A stretch of 64,000 nt of DNA from Pleodorina starrii (taxonomy: Eukaryota; Chlorophyta; Chlorophyceae; Chlamydomonadales; Volvocaceae), in contig BRXU01000038.1 in NCBI GenBank assembly GCA_030267565.1, positions 992,001 to 1,056,000 of the forward strand, read 5' to 3'. Shown here one piece after another: positions 40,501 to 53,300 of this stretch. The position numbers and the translations under genes were made by a program. Under the pieces are notes generated by a model. The model did no database searches. It saw only the letters and a program-made list of their open reading frames with translations, and was not told the DNA's origin. Each line of letters opens with the position of its first letter. Position 1 is the stretch's first letter.

Positions 40501-42495
40501 CTCCGATGGCATTCCGGGCCCTTTGAAGGCCTCACGGGCCCTCAGAAGGCCTTCCGGGCCCTCTGATCACCTTCCAGGCCTTCCAAAGGCTTCCAGCCCA
40601 CAGAAAGCCTTCCGGGCTCCCCAAGTGCCTTCCGGTCCCTCCGACGGCATTCCGGGCCCTTTGAAGGGCTTCCTGGCCCCCGAGGGCCTGCCGGGCTTCT
40701 GAAGGCCTTCCGGGCCCTTTGAAGGCCTCATGGGCCCTCTGATCACCTTCCAGGCCTTCCAAAGGCTTCCAGCCCACAGAAAGCCTTCCGGGCTCCCCAA
40801 GTGCCTTCCGGTCCCTCCGACGGCATTCCGGGCCCTTTGAAGGGCTCACGGGCCCTCAGAACGGCTTCCTGGCCCCCGAGGGCCTGCCGGGCTTCTGAAG
40901 GCCTTCCGGACCCTTTGAAGGCCTCACGGGCCCTCAGAAGGCCTTCCGGGCCCTCTGATCACCTTCCAGGCCTTCCAAAGGCTTCCAGCCCACAGAAAGC
41001 CTTCCGGGCTCCCCATGTGCCTTCCGGTCCCTCCGATGGCATTCCGGGCCCTTTGAAGGGCTCACGGGCCCTCAGAACGGCTTCCTGGCCCCCGAGGGCC
41101 TGCCGGGCTTCTGAAGGCCTTCCGGGCCCTTTGAAGGCCTCACGGGCCCTCTGATCACCTTCCAGGCCTTCCAAAGGCTTCCAGCCCACAGAAAGCCTTC
41201 CGGGCTCCCCAAGTGCCTTCCGGTCCCTCCGACGGCATTCCAGGCCCTTTGAAGGGCTCACGGGCCCTCAGAACGGCTTTCTGGCCCCCGAGGGCCTGCC
41301 GGGCTTCTGAAGGCCTTCCGGGCCCTTTGAAGGCCTCACGGGCCCTCAGAAGGCCTTCCGGGCCCTCTGATCACCTTCCAGGCCTTCCAAAGGCTTCCAG
41401 CCCACAGAAAGCCTTCCGGGCTCCCCATGTGCCTTCCGGTCCCTCCGATGGCATTCCGGGCCCTTTGAAGGCCTCACGGGCCCTCAGAAGGCCTTCTGGG
41501 CCCTCTGATCACCTTCCAGGCCTTGAAAAAGGCTTCCAGCCCACAGAAAGCCATCCGGGCTCCCCAAGTGCCTTCCGGTCCCTCCGATGGCATTCCGGGC
41601 CCTTTGAAGGCCTCACGGGCCCTCAGAACTGCTTCCTGCCCCCCGAGGGCCTGCCGGCCTTCTGAAGGCCTTCCGGGCCCTCCAAAGGTGTTCTGGGGCT
41701 CCCAAACGGCCTTCCGGGCCCTCTGATCGCCTTCCAGGCCTTCCAAAGGCTTCCAGCCCACAGAAAGCCTTCCGGGCTCCCCAAGTGCCTTCCGGTCCCT
41801 CCGACGGCATTCCGGGCCCTTTGAAGGGCTCACGGGCCCTCAGAACGGCTTTCTGGCCCCCGAGGGCCTGCCGGGCTTCTGAAGGCCTTCCGGGTTCTTT
41901 GAAGGCCTGACGGGCCCTCAGAAGGCCTTCCGGGCCCTCTGATCACCTTCCAGGCCTTCCAAAGGCTTCCAGCCCACAGAAAGACTTCCGGGCTCCCCAT
42001 GTGCCTTCCGGTCCCTCCGATGGCATTCCGGGCCCTTTGAAGGGCTCACGGGCCCTCAGAACGGCTTCCTGGCCCCCGAGGGCCTGCTGGGCTTCTGAAG
42101 GCCTTCTGGGCCCCCCGAAGGCGTTCTGGGGCTCCCAAACGGCCTTCCGGGCCCTCTGATCGCCTTCCAGGCCTTGAAAAAGGCTTCCAGCCCACAGAAA
42201 GCCATCCGGGCTCCCCAAGTGCCTTCCGGTCCCTCCGATGGCATTCCGGGCCCTTTGAAGGCCTCACGGGCCCTCAGAACTGCTTCCTGCCCCCCAAGGG
42301 CCTGCCGGCCTTCTGAAGGCCTTCCGGGACCTCCAAAGGCGTTCTGGGGCTCCCAAACGGCCTTCCGGGCCCTCTGATCGCCTTCCAGGCCTTCCAAAGG
42401 CTTCCAGCCCACAGAAAGCCATCCGGGCTCCCCAAGTACCTTCCGGTCCCTCCGATGGCATTCCGGGCCCTTTGAAGGCCTCACGGGCCCTCAGA
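37558..42495. repeat. 217-bp satellite block S6a
   Basis: The same 11-unit monomer, mixed with shortened monomers in which unit 2 joins directly to unit 7, giving CAGAAGGCCTTCC. Two long segments repeat: equivalent sites 38248/40196, 38366/40314 and 38539/40487 are 1,948 bp apart, then 39031/40959 and 39285/41213 are 1,928 bp apart after a small deletion near 40670. This is a second-level higher-order repeat of about 1.94 kb. Confidence 0.92.
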
Positions 42496-42730
42496 CCATT
42501 ACCCGGGGTGTGATGAGAAAGGAGGGTGCCCACCCCTGTCCCTGTCCCGTCCGGAGGTTTACAAGACTCATCATACAGTCATCAGCACCGTCCAGCTGGC
42601 CCCGTGGAGTCGCCCAGAAGCCTGGCACGCTAGCTACTCAGCAGAAGTGGCAGCATCAGTGGAGCCGCCAGACAACATGTGTGTCCCATGTCCCGAGTCG
42701 GGGTTCCTCCGGAATTAAAAAAAAAAAAAA
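42496..42730 (+). mobile_element. SINE, 5'-truncated, in satellite
   Basis: The 3' two-thirds of the SINE seen in copies G and H, starting CCATTACCCGGGG, without A or B box, ending CCGGAATT plus A14. It matches the G/H version (AATTAAA) rather than the AATTCAAA version of the neighbouring copies. The target duplication is at most 2-3 bp (GA). Confidence 0.82.
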
Positions 42731-42984
42731 GAAGGCCTTCCGGGCCCTCTGATCGCCTTCCAGGCCTTCCAAAGGCTTCCAGCCCACAGTAAGCCATCCG
42801 GGCTCCCCAAGTGCCTTCCAATCCCTCCGACGGCATTCCGGGCCCTTTGATGGCCTCACGGGCCCTCAGAACTGCTTCCTGCCCCCCGAGGGCCTGCCGG
42901 CCTTCTGAAGGCCTTCCGGGCCCTCCAAAGGCGTTCTGGGGCTCCCAAACGGCCTTCCGGGCCCTCTGATCGCCTTCCAGGCCT
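42731..42984. repeat. 217-bp satellite block S6b
   Basis: About 1.2 monomers between two SINEs, containing the CAGTAAGCC and CCAATCCCTCC variants. Confidence 0.9.
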
Positions 42985-43314
42985 GCACCCCACAGAAGTA
43001 GGCAATGGCTCATTGGCCGGCAACAGGGAAACCTTGCAATTCCCCCCGGGATCCCGGGATCGAAACCAGCCAGTGACCATTGCCCGGGGTGTGATGAGCA
43101 AGGAGGGTACCCACCCCTGTCCCTGTCCCGTCCGGAGGTTTACAAGACTCATCATACAGTCATCAGCCCCTTCCATCTGGCCCTTGGAGACGCCCAGAAG
43201 CCTGGCACGCTAGCTACTCAGCAGAAGTGGCAGCATCAGTGGAGCCGCCAGACAACATATGTGTGTCCCATGTCCCGAGTCCGGGTTCCTCCGGAATTCA
43301 AAAAAAAAAAAAAA
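42985..43314 (+). mobile_element. SINE with 6-bp target duplication, in satellite
   Basis: About 330 bp from GCACCCCACAGAAG to the poly(A), flanked by AGGCCT (42979-42984 and 43314-43319). A box TGGCTCATTGG and B box GATCGAAAC are intact. The tail reads CCGGAATTC plus A-run. This start, without the LINE-derived 5' duplication seen in G, probably marks the true 5' end of the family. Confidence 0.87.
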
Positions 43315-43991
43315 GGCCTTCCAAAGGCTTCCAGCCCACAGAAAGCCTTCCGGGCTCCCCAAGTGCCTTCCGGTCCCTCCGATGGCATTCCGGGCCCTTT
43401 GAAGGGCTCACGGGCCCTCAGAACGGCTTCCTGGCCCCCGAGGGCCTGCTGGGCTTCTGAAGGCCTTCCGGGCCCCCCGAAGGCGTTCTGGGGCTCCCAA
43501 ACGGCCTTCCGGGCCCTCTGATTTTTTTTTATCGCCTCTGATCGCCTTCCAGGCCTTGAAAAAGGCTTCCAGCCCACAGAAAGCCATCCGGGCTCCCCAA
43601 GTGCCTTCCGGTCCCTCCGATGGCATTCCGGGCCCTTTGAAGGCCTCACGGGCCCTCAGAACTGCTTCCTGCCCCCCAAGGGCCTGCCGGCCTTCTGAAG
43701 GCCTTCCGGGCCCTCCAAAGGCGTTCTGGGGGTCCCAAACGGCCTTCCGGGCCCTCTGATCGCCTTCCAGGCCTTCCAAAGGCTTCCAGCCCACAGAAAG
43801 CCATCCGGGCTCCCCAAGTGCCTTCCAATCCCTCCGACGGCATTCCGGGCCCTTTGATGGCCTCACAGGCCCTCAGAACTGCTTCCTGCCCCCCGAGGGC
43901 CTGCCGGCCTTCTGAAGGCCTTCCGGGCCCTCCAAAGGCGTTCTGGGGCTCCCAAACGGCCTTCCGGGCCCTCTGATCGCCTTCCAGGCCT
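43315..43991. repeat. 217-bp satellite block S6c with a T-tract insertion
   Basis: Satellite monomers; at 43515-43542 the motif CCTCTGAT is duplicated around an insertion of T8 plus ATCG. With the preceding SINE this block makes a 1,007-bp unit repeated from 43992. Confidence 0.88.
43523..43534 (-). mobile_element. Micro retro-insertion (T-run plus ATCG)
   Basis: Interrupts satellite unit 7 (CCCTCTGATCGCC) and is flanked by CCTCTGAT. On the minus strand it is CGAT plus poly(A), a retro-insertion reduced to its tail. The same event is present at 44743-44754 and 60711-60724, with T-runs of 9, 8 and 10 including the duplicated base, so it was copied with the satellite. Confidence 0.55.
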
Positions 43992-44318
43992 GCACCCCAC
44001 AGAAGTAGGCAATGGCTCATTGGCCGGCAACAGGGAAACCTTGCAATTCCCCCCGGGATCCCGGGATCGAAACCAGCCAGTGACCATTGCCCGGGGTGTG
44101 ATGAGCAAGGAGGGTACCCACCCCTGTCCCTGTCCCGTCCGGAGGTTTACAAGACTCATCATACAGTCATCAGCCCCTTCCATCTGGCCCTTGGAGACGC
44201 CCAGAAGCCTGGCACGCTAGCTACTCAGCAGAAGTGGCAGCATCAGTGGAGCCGCCAGACAACATATGTGTGTCCCATGTCCCGAGTCCGGGTTCCTCCG
44301 GAATTCAAAAAAAAAAAA
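43992..44318 (+). mobile_element. SINE, segmental duplicate of the copy at 42985
   Basis: Identical structure, flanking AGGCCT and AATTC tail, displaced by 1,007 bp from the previous SINE. The surrounding satellite is duplicated too, so this copy arose by tandem duplication and not by transposition. Confidence 0.87.
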
Positions 44319-47300
44319 AGGCCTTCCAAAGGCTTCCAGCCCACAGAAAGCCTTCCGGGCTCCCCAAGTGCCTTCCGGTCCCTCCGACGGCATTCCGGGC
44401 CCTTTGAAGTGCTCACGGGCCCTCAGAACGGCTTTCTGGCCCCCGAGGGCCTGCCGGGCTTCTGAAGGCCTTCCGGGCCCTTTGAAGGCCTCACGGGCCC
44501 TCAGAAGGCCTTCCGGGCCCTCTGATCACCTTCCAGGCCTTCCAAAGGCTTCCAGCCCACAGAAAGCCTTCCGGGCTCCCCATGTGCCTTCCAGTCCCTC
44601 CGATGGCATTCCGGGCCCTTTGAAGGGCTCACGGGCCCTCAGAACGGCTTCCTAGCCCCCGAGGGCCTGCTGGGCTTCTGAAGGCCTTCCGGGCCCCCCG
44701 AAGGCGTTCTGGGGCTCCCAAACGGCCTTCCGGGCCCTCTGATTTTTTTTATCGCCTCTGATCGCCTTCCAGGCCTTGAAAAAGGCTTCCAGCCCACAGA
44801 AAGCCATCCGGGCTCCCCAAGTGCCTTCCGGTCCCTCCGATGGCATTCCGGGCCCTTTGAAGGCCTCACGGGCCCTCAGAACTGCTTCCTGCCCCCCAAG
44901 GGCCTGCCGGCCTTCTGAAGGCCTTCCGGGCCCTCCAAAGGCGTTCTGGGGGTCCCAAACGGCCTTCCGGGCCCTCTGATCGCCTTCCAGGCCTTCCAAA
45001 GGCTTCCAGCCCACAGAAAGCCATCCGGGCTCCCCAAGTGCCTTCCAATCCCTCCGACGGCATTTCGGGCCCTTTGATGGCCTCACGGGCCCTCAGAACT
45101 GCTTCCTGCCCCCCGAGGGCCTGCCGGCCTTCTGAAGGCCTTCCGGGCCCTCCAAAGGCGTTCTGGGGCTCCCAAACGGCCTTCCGGGCCCTCTGATCGC
45201 CTTCCAGGCCTTCCAAAGGCTTCCAGCCCACAGAAAGCCATCCGGGCTCCCCAAGTACCTTCCGGTCCCTCCGATGGCATTCCGGGCCCTTTGAAGGCCT
45301 CACGGGCCCTCAGAAGGCCTTCCGGGCCCTCTGATCGCCTTCCAGGCCTTCCAAAGGCTTCCAGCCCACAGAAAGCCTTCCGGGCTCCCCAAGTGCCTTC
45401 CGGTCCCTCCGACGGCATTCCGGGCCCTTTGAAGGGCTCACGGGCCCTCAGAACGGCTTCCTGGCCCCCGAGGGCCTGCCGGGCTTCTGAAGGCCTTCCG
45501 GGCCCTTTGAAGGCCTCACGGGCCCTCTGATCACCTTCCAGGCCTTCCAAAGGCTTCCAGCCCACAGAAAGCCTTCCGGGCTCCCCAAGTGCCTTCCGGT
45601 CCCTCCGACGGCATTCCGGGCCCTTTGAAGGGCTCACGGGCCCTCAGTACGGCTTTCTGGCCCCCGAGGGCCTGCCGGGCTTCTGAAGGCCTTCCGGGCC
45701 CTTTGAAGGCCTCACGGGCCCTCAGAAGGCCTTCCGGGCCCTCTGATCACCTTCCAGGCCTTCCAAAGGCTTCCAGCCCACAGAAAGCCTTCCGGGCTCC
45801 CCATGTGCCTTCCGGTCCCTCCGATGGACCTCACGGGCCCTCAGAACTGCTTCCTGCCCCCCGAGGGCCTGCCGGCCTTCGGAAGGCCTTCCGGGCCCTT
45901 TGAAGGCGTTCTGGGGCTCCCAAACGGCCTTCCGGGCCCTCTGATCACCTTCCAGGCCTTCCAAAGGCTTCCAGCCCACAGAAAGCCATCCGGGCTCCCC
46001 AAGTGCCTTCCAATCCCTCCGACGGCATTCCGGGCCCTTTGATGGCCTCACGGGCCCTCAGAACTGCTTCCTGCCCCCCGAGGGCCTGCCGGCCTTCTGA
46101 AGGCCTTCCGGGCCCTCCAAAGGCGTTCTGGGGCTCCCAAACGGCCTTCCGGGCCCTCTGATCGCCTTCCAGGCCTTGAAAAAGGCTTCCAGCCCACAGA
46201 AAGCCATCCGGGCTCCCCAAGTACCTTCCGGTCCCTCCGATGGCATTCTGGGCCCTTTGAAGGCCTCACGGGCCCTCAGAAGGCCTTCCGGGCCCTCTGA
46301 TCGCCTTCCAGGCCTTCCAAAGGCTTCCAGCCCACAGAAAGCCTTCCGAACTCCCCATGTGCCTTCCGGTCCCTCCGATGGCATTCCGGGCCCTTTGGAG
46401 GGCTCACGGGCCCTCAGAACGGCTTCCTGGCCCCCGAGGGCCTGCCGGGCTTCTGAAGGCCTTCCGGGCCCCCCGAATGCGTTCTGGGGCTCCAAAACGG
46501 CCTTCCGGGCCCTCTGATCGCCTTCCAGGCCTTGAAAAAGGCTTCCAGCCCACAGAAAGCCATCCGGGCTCCCCATGTGCCTTCCGGTCCCTCCGATGGC
46601 ATTCCGGGCCCTTTGAAGGGCTCACGGGCCCTCAGAACGGCTTCCTGGCCCCCGAGGGCCTGCCGGCCTTCTGAAGGCCTTCCGGGCCCTCCAAAGGCGT
46701 TCTGGGGCTCCCAAACGGCCTTCCGGGCCCTCTGATCACCTTCCAGGCCTTCCAAAGGCTTCCAGCCCAACGAAAGCCATCCGGGCTCCCCAAGTGCCTT
46801 CCAATCCCTCCGACGGCATTCCGGGCCCTTTGATGGCCTCACGGGCCCTCAGAACTGCTTCCTGCCCCCCGAGGTCCTGCCGGCCTTCTGAAGGCCTTCC
46901 GGGCCCTCCAAAGGCGTTCTGGGGCTCCCAAACGGCCTTCCGGGCCCTCTGATCGCCTTCCAGGCCTTCCAAAGGCTTCCAGCCCACAGAAAGCCATCCG
47001 GGCTCCCCAAGTACCTTCCGGTCCCTCCGATGGCATTCCGGGCCCTTTGAAGGCCTCACGGGCCCTCAGAACGGCTTTCTGGCCCCCGAGGGCCTGCCGG
47101 GCTTCTGAAGGCCTTCCGGGCCCCCCGAAGGCGTTCTGGGGCTCCAAAACGGCCTTCCGGGCCCTCTGATCGCCTTCCAGGCCTTGAAAAAGGCTTCCAG
47201 CCCACAGAAAGCCATCCGGGCTCCCCAAGTGCCTTCCGGTCCCTCCGATGGCATTCCGGGCCCTTTGAAGGCCTCACGGGCCCTCAGAACTGCTTCCTGC

Positions 47301-50300
47301 CCCCCGAGGGCCTGCCGGCCTTCTGAAGGCCTTCCGGGCCCTTTGAAGGCCTCACGGGCCCTCAGAAGGCCTTCCGGGCCCTCTGATCACCTTCCAGGCC
47401 TTCCAAAGGCTTCCAGCCCACAGAAAGCCTTCCGGGCTCCCCATGTGCCTTCCGGTCCCTCCGATGGCATTCCGGGCCCTTTGAAGGGCTCACGGGCCCT
47501 CAGAACGGCTTCCTGGCCCCCGAGGGCCTGCCGGGCTTCTGAAGGCCTTCTGGGCCCCCCGAAGGCGTTCTGGGGCTCCCAAACGGCCTTCCAGGCCCTC
47601 TGATCGCCTTCCAGGCCTTGAAAAAGGCTTCCAGCCCACAGAAAGCCATCCGGGCTCCCCAAGTGCCTTCCGGTCCCTCCGATGGCATTCCGGGCCCTTT
47701 GAAGGCCTCACGGGCCCTCAGAACTGCTTCCTGCCCCCCGAGGGCCTGCCGGCCTTCTGAAGGCCTTCCGGGCCCTCCAAAGGCGTTCTGGGGCTCCCAA
47801 ACAGCCTTCCGGGCCCTCTGATCGCCTTCCAGGCCTTCCAAAGGCTTCCAGCCCACAGAAAGCCATCCGGGCTCCCCAAGTGCCTTCCAATCCCTCCGAC
47901 GGCATTCCGGGCCCTTTGATGGCCTCACGGGCCCTCAGAACTGCTTCCTGCCCCCCGAGGGCCTGCCGGCCTTCTGAAGGCCTTCCGGGCCCTCCAAAGG
48001 CGTTCTGGGGCTCCCAAACGGCCTTCCGGGCCCTCTGATCGCCTTCCAGGCCTTGAAAAAGGCTTCCAGCCCACAGAAAGCCATCCGGGCTCCCCAAGTA
48101 CCTTCCGGTCCCTCCGATGGCATTCCGGGCCCTTTGAAGGCCTCACGGGCCCTCAGAAGGCCTTCCGGGCCCTCTGATCGCCTTCCAGGCCTTCCAAAGG
48201 CTTCCAGCCCACAGAAAGCCTTCCGAACTCCCCATGTGCCTTCCGGTCCCTCCGATGGCATTCCGGGCCCTTTGGAGGGCTCACGGGCCCTCAGAACGGC
48301 TTCCTGGCCCCCGAGGGCCTGCCGGGCTTCTGAAGGCCTTCCGGGCCCCCCGAAGGCGTTCTGGGGCTCCAAAACGGCCTTCCGGGCCCTCTGATCGCCT
48401 TCCAGGCCTTGAAAAAGGCTTCCAGCCCACAGAAAGCCATCCGGGCTCCCCAAGTGCCTTCCGGTCCCTCCGATGGCATTCCGGGCCCTTTGAAGGCCTC
48501 ACGGGCCCTCAGAACTGCTTCCTGCCCCCCGAGGGCCTGCCGGCCTTCTGAAGGCCTTCCGGGCCCTCCAAAGGCGTTCTGGGGCTCCCAAACGGCCTTC
48601 CGGGCCCTCTGATCGCCTTCCAGGCCTTCCAAAGGCTTCCAGCCCAACGAAAGCCATCCGGGCTCCCCAAGTGCCTTCCAATCCCTCCGACGGCATTCCG
48701 GGCCCTTTGATGGCCTCACGGGCCCTCAGAACTGCTTCCTGCCCCCCGAGGTCCTGCCGGCCTTCTGAAGGCCTTCCGGGCCCTCCAAAGGCGTTCTGGG
48801 GCTCCCAAACGGCCTTCCGGGCCCTCTGATCGCCTTCCAGGCCTTCCAAAGGCTTCCAGCCCACAGAAAGCCATCCGGGCTCCCCAAGTACCTTCCGGTC
48901 CCTCCGATGGCATTCCGGGCCCTTTGAAGGCCTCACGGGCCCTCAGAAGGCCTTCCGGGCCCTCTGATCGCCTTCCAGGCCTTCCAAAGGCTTCCAGCCC
49001 ACAGAAAGCCTTCCGGGCTCCCCATGTGCCTTCCGGTCCCTCCGATGGCATTCCGGGCCCTTTGAAGGGCTCACGGGCCCTCAGAACGGCTTCCTGGCCC
49101 CCGAGGGCCTGCCGGGCTTCTGAAGGCCTTCCGGGCCCCCCGAAGGCGTTCTGGGGCTCCCAAACGGCCTTCCGGGCCCTCTGATCGCCTTCCAGGCCTT
49201 GAAAAAGGCTTCCAGCCCACAGAAAGCCATCCGGGCTCCCCAAGTGCCTTCCGGTCCCTCCGATGGCATTCCGGGCCCTTTGAAGGCCTCACGGGCCCTC
49301 AGAAGGCCTTCCGGGCCCTCTGATCACCTTCCATGCCTTCCAAAGGCTTCCAGCCCACAGAAAGCCTTCCGGGCTCCCCAAGTTCCTTCCGGTCCCTCCG
49401 ACGGCATTCCGGGCCCTTTGAAGGGCTCACGGGCCCTCAGAAGGGCTTCCTGGCCCCCGAGGGCCTGCCGGGCTTCTGAAGGCCTTCCGGGCCCTTTGAA
49501 GGCCTCACGGGCCCTCAGAAGGCCTTCCGGGCCCTCTGATCACCTTCCAGGCCTTCCAAAGGCTTCCAGCCCACAGAAAGCCTTCCGGGCTCCCCATGTG
49601 CCTTCCGGTCCCTCCGATGGCATTCCGGGCCCTTTGAAGGGCTCACGGGCCCTCAGAACGGCTTCCTGGCCCCCGAGGGCCTGCCGGGCTTCTGAAGGCC
49701 TTCTGGGCCCCCCGAAGGCGTTCTGGGGCTCCCAAACGGCCTTCCGGGCCCTCTGATCGCCTTCCAGGCCTTCCAAAGGCTTCCAGCCCACAGAAAGCCA
49801 TCCGGGCTCCCCAAGTACCTTCCGGTCCCTCCGATGGCATTCCGGGCCCTTTGAAGGCCTCACGGGCCCTCAGAAGGCCTTCCGGGCCCTCTGATCGCCT
49901 TCCAGGCCTTCCAAAGGCTTCCAGCCCACAGAAAGCCTTCCGGGCTCCCCATGTGCCTTCCGGTCCCTCCGATGGCATTCCGGGCCCTTTGAAGGGCTCA
50001 CGGGCCCTCAGAACGGCTTCCTGGCCCCCGAGGGCCTGCCGGGCTTCTGAAGGCCTTCCGGGCCCCCCGAAGGCGTTCTGGGGCTCCCAAACGGCCTTCC
50101 GGGCCCTCTGATCGCCTTCCAGGCCTTGAAAAAGGCTTCCAGCCCACAGAAAGCCATCCGGGCTCCCCAAGTGCCTTCCGGTCCCTCCGATGGCATTCCG
50201 GGCCCTTTGAAGGCCTCACGGGCCCTCAGAAGGCCTTCCGGGCCCTCTGATCACCTTCCATGCCTTCCAAAGGCTTCCAGCCCACAGAAAGCCTTCCGGG

Positions 50301-53300
50301 CTCCCCAAGTTCCTTCCGGTCCCTCCGACGGCATTCCGGGCCCTTTGAAGGGCTCACGGGCCCTCAGAAGGGCTTCCTGGCCCCCGAGGGCCTGCCGGGC
50401 TTCTGAAGGCCTTCCGGGCCCTTTGAAGGCCTCACGGGCCCTCAGAAGGCCTTCCGGGCCCTCTGATCACCTTCCAGGCCTTCCAAAGGCTTCCAGCCCA
50501 CAGAAAGCCTTCCGGGCTCCCCATGTGCCTTCCGGTCCCTCCGATGGCATTCCGGGCCCTTTGAAGGGCTCACGGGCCCTCAGAACGGCTTCCTGGCCCC
50601 CGAGGGCCTGCCGGGCTTCTGAAGGCCTTCTGGGCCCCCCGAAGGCGTTCTGGGGCTCCCAAACGGCCTTCCGGGCCCTCTGATCGCCTTCCAGGCCTTG
50701 AAAAAGGCTTCCAGCCCACAGAAAGCCATCCGGGCTCCCCAAGTGCCTTCCGGTCCCTCCGATGGCATTCCGGGCCCTTTGAAGGCCTCACGGGCCCTCA
50801 GAACTGCTTCCTGCCCCCCGAGGGCCTGCCGGCCTTCTGAAGGCCTTCCGGGCCCTCCAAAGGCGTTCTGGGGCTCCCAAACGGCCTTCCGGGCCCTCTG
50901 ATCACCTTCCAGGCCTTCCAAAGGCTTCCAGCCCAACGAAAGCCATCCGGGCTCCCCAAGTGCCTTCCAATCCCTCCGACGGCATTCCGGGCCCTTTGAT
51001 GGCCTCACGGGCCCTCAGAACTGCTTCCTGCCCCCCGAGGTCCTGCCGGCCTTCTGAAGGCCTTCCGGGCCCTCCAAAGGCGTTCTGGGGCTCCCAAACG
51101 GCCTTCCGGGCCCTCTGATCGCCTTCCAGGCCTTCCAAAGGCTTCCAGCCCACAGAAAGCCATCCGGGCTCCCCAAGTACCTTCCGGTCCCTCCGATGGC
51201 ATTCCGGGCCCTTTGAAGGCCTCACGGGCCCTCAGAACGGCTTTCTGGCCCCCGAGGGCCTGCCGGGCTTCTGAAGGCCTTCCGGGCCCTTTGAAGGCCT
51301 CACGGGCCCTCAGAAGGCCTTCCGGGCCCTCTGATCACCTTCCAGGCCTTCCAAAGGCTTCCAGCCCACAGAAAGCCTTCCGGGCTCCCCATGTGCCTTC
51401 CGGTCCCTCCGATGGCATTCCGGGCCCTTTGAAGGGCTCACGGGCCCTCAGAACGGCTTCCTGGCCCCCGAGGGCCTGCCGGGCTTCTGAAGGCCTTCTG
51501 GGCCCCCCGAAGGCGTTCTGGGGCTCCCAAACGGCCTTCCGGGCCCTCTGATCGCCTTCCAGGCCTTGAAAAAGGCTTCCAGCCCACAGAAAGCCATCCG
51601 GGCTCCCCAAGTGCCTTCCGGTCCCTCCGATGGCATTCCGGGCCCTTTGAAGGCCTCACGGGCCCTCAGAACTGCTTCCTGCCCCCCGAGGGCCTGCCGG
51701 CCTTCTGAAGGCCTTCCGGGCCCTCCAAAGGCGTTCTGGGGCTCCCAAACAGCCTTCCGGGCCCTCTGATCGCCTTCCAGGCCTTCCAAAGGCTTCCAGC
51801 CCACAGAAAGCCATCCGGGCTCCCCAAGTGCCTTCCAATCCCTCCGACGGCATTCCGGGCCCTTTGATGGCCTCACGGGCCCTCAGAACTGCTTCCTGCC
51901 CCCCGAGGGCCTGCCGGCCTTCTGAAGGCCTTCCGGGCCCTCCAAAGGCGTTCTGGGGCTCCCAAACGGCCTTCCGGGCCCTCTGATCGCCTTCCAGGCC
52001 TTGAAAAAGGCTTCCAGCCCACAGAAAGCCATCCGGGCTCCCCAAGTACCTTCCGGTCCCTCCGATGGCATTCCGGGCCCTTTGAAGGCCTCACGGGCCC
52101 TCAGAAGGCCTTCCGGGCCCTCTGATCGCCTTCCAGGCCTTCCAAAGGCTTCCAGCCCACAGAAAGCCTTCCGAACTCCCCATGTGCCTTCCGGTCCCTC
52201 CGATGGCATTCCGGGCCCTTTGGAGGGCTCACGGGCCCTCAGAACGGCTTCCTGGCCCCCGAGGGCCTGCCGGGCTTCTGAAGGCCTTCCGGGCCCCCCG
52301 AAGGCGTTCTGGGGCTCCAAAACGGCCTTCCGGGCCCTCTGATCGCCTTCCAGGCCTTGAAAAAGGCTTCCAGCCCACAGAAAGCCATCCGGGCTCCCCA
52401 AGTGCCTTCCGGTCCCTCCGATGGCATTCCGGGCCCTTTGCAGGCCTCACGGGCCCTCAGAACTGCTTCCTGCCCCCCGAGGGCCTGCCGGCCTTCTGAA
52501 GGCCTTCCGGGCCCTCCAAAGGCGTTCTGGGGCTCCCAAACGGCCTTCCGGGCCCTCTGATCGCCTTCCAGGCCTTCCAAAGGCTTCCAGCCCAACGAAA
52601 GCCATCCGGGCTCCCCAAGTGCCTTCCAATCCCTCCGACGGCATTCCGGGCCTATTGATGGCCTCACGGGCCCTCAGAACTGCTTCCTGCCCCCCGAGGT
52701 CCTGCCGGCCTTCTGAAGGCCTTCCGGGCCCTCCAAAGGCGTTCTGGGGCTCCCAAACGGCCTTCCGGGCCCTCTGATCGCCTTCCAGGCCTTCCAAAGG
52801 CTTCCAGCCCACAGAAAGCCATCCGGGCTCCCCAAGTACCTTCCGGTCCCTCCGATGGCATTCCGGGCCCTTTGAAGGCCTCACGGGCCCTCAGAAGGCC
52901 TTCCGGGCCCTCTGATCGCCTTCCAGGCCTTCCAAAGGCTTCCAGCCCACAGAAAGCCTTCCGGGCTCCCCATGTGCCTTCCGGTCCCTCCGATGGCATT
53001 CCGGGCCCTTTGAAGGGCTCACGGGCCCTCAGAACGGCTTCCTGGCCCCCGAGGGCCTGCCGGGCTTCTGAAGGCCTTCCGGGCCCCCCGAAGGCGTTCT
53101 GGGGCTCCCAAACGGCCTTCCGGGCCCTCTGATCGCCTTCCAGGCCTTGAAAAAGGCTTCCAGCCCACAGAAAGCCATCCGGGCTCCCCAAGTGCCTTCC
53201 GGTCCCTCCGATGGCATTCCGGGCCCTTTGAAGGCCTCACGGGCCCTCAGAAGGCCTTCCGGGCCCTCTGATCACCTTCCATGCCTTCCAAAGGCTTCCA

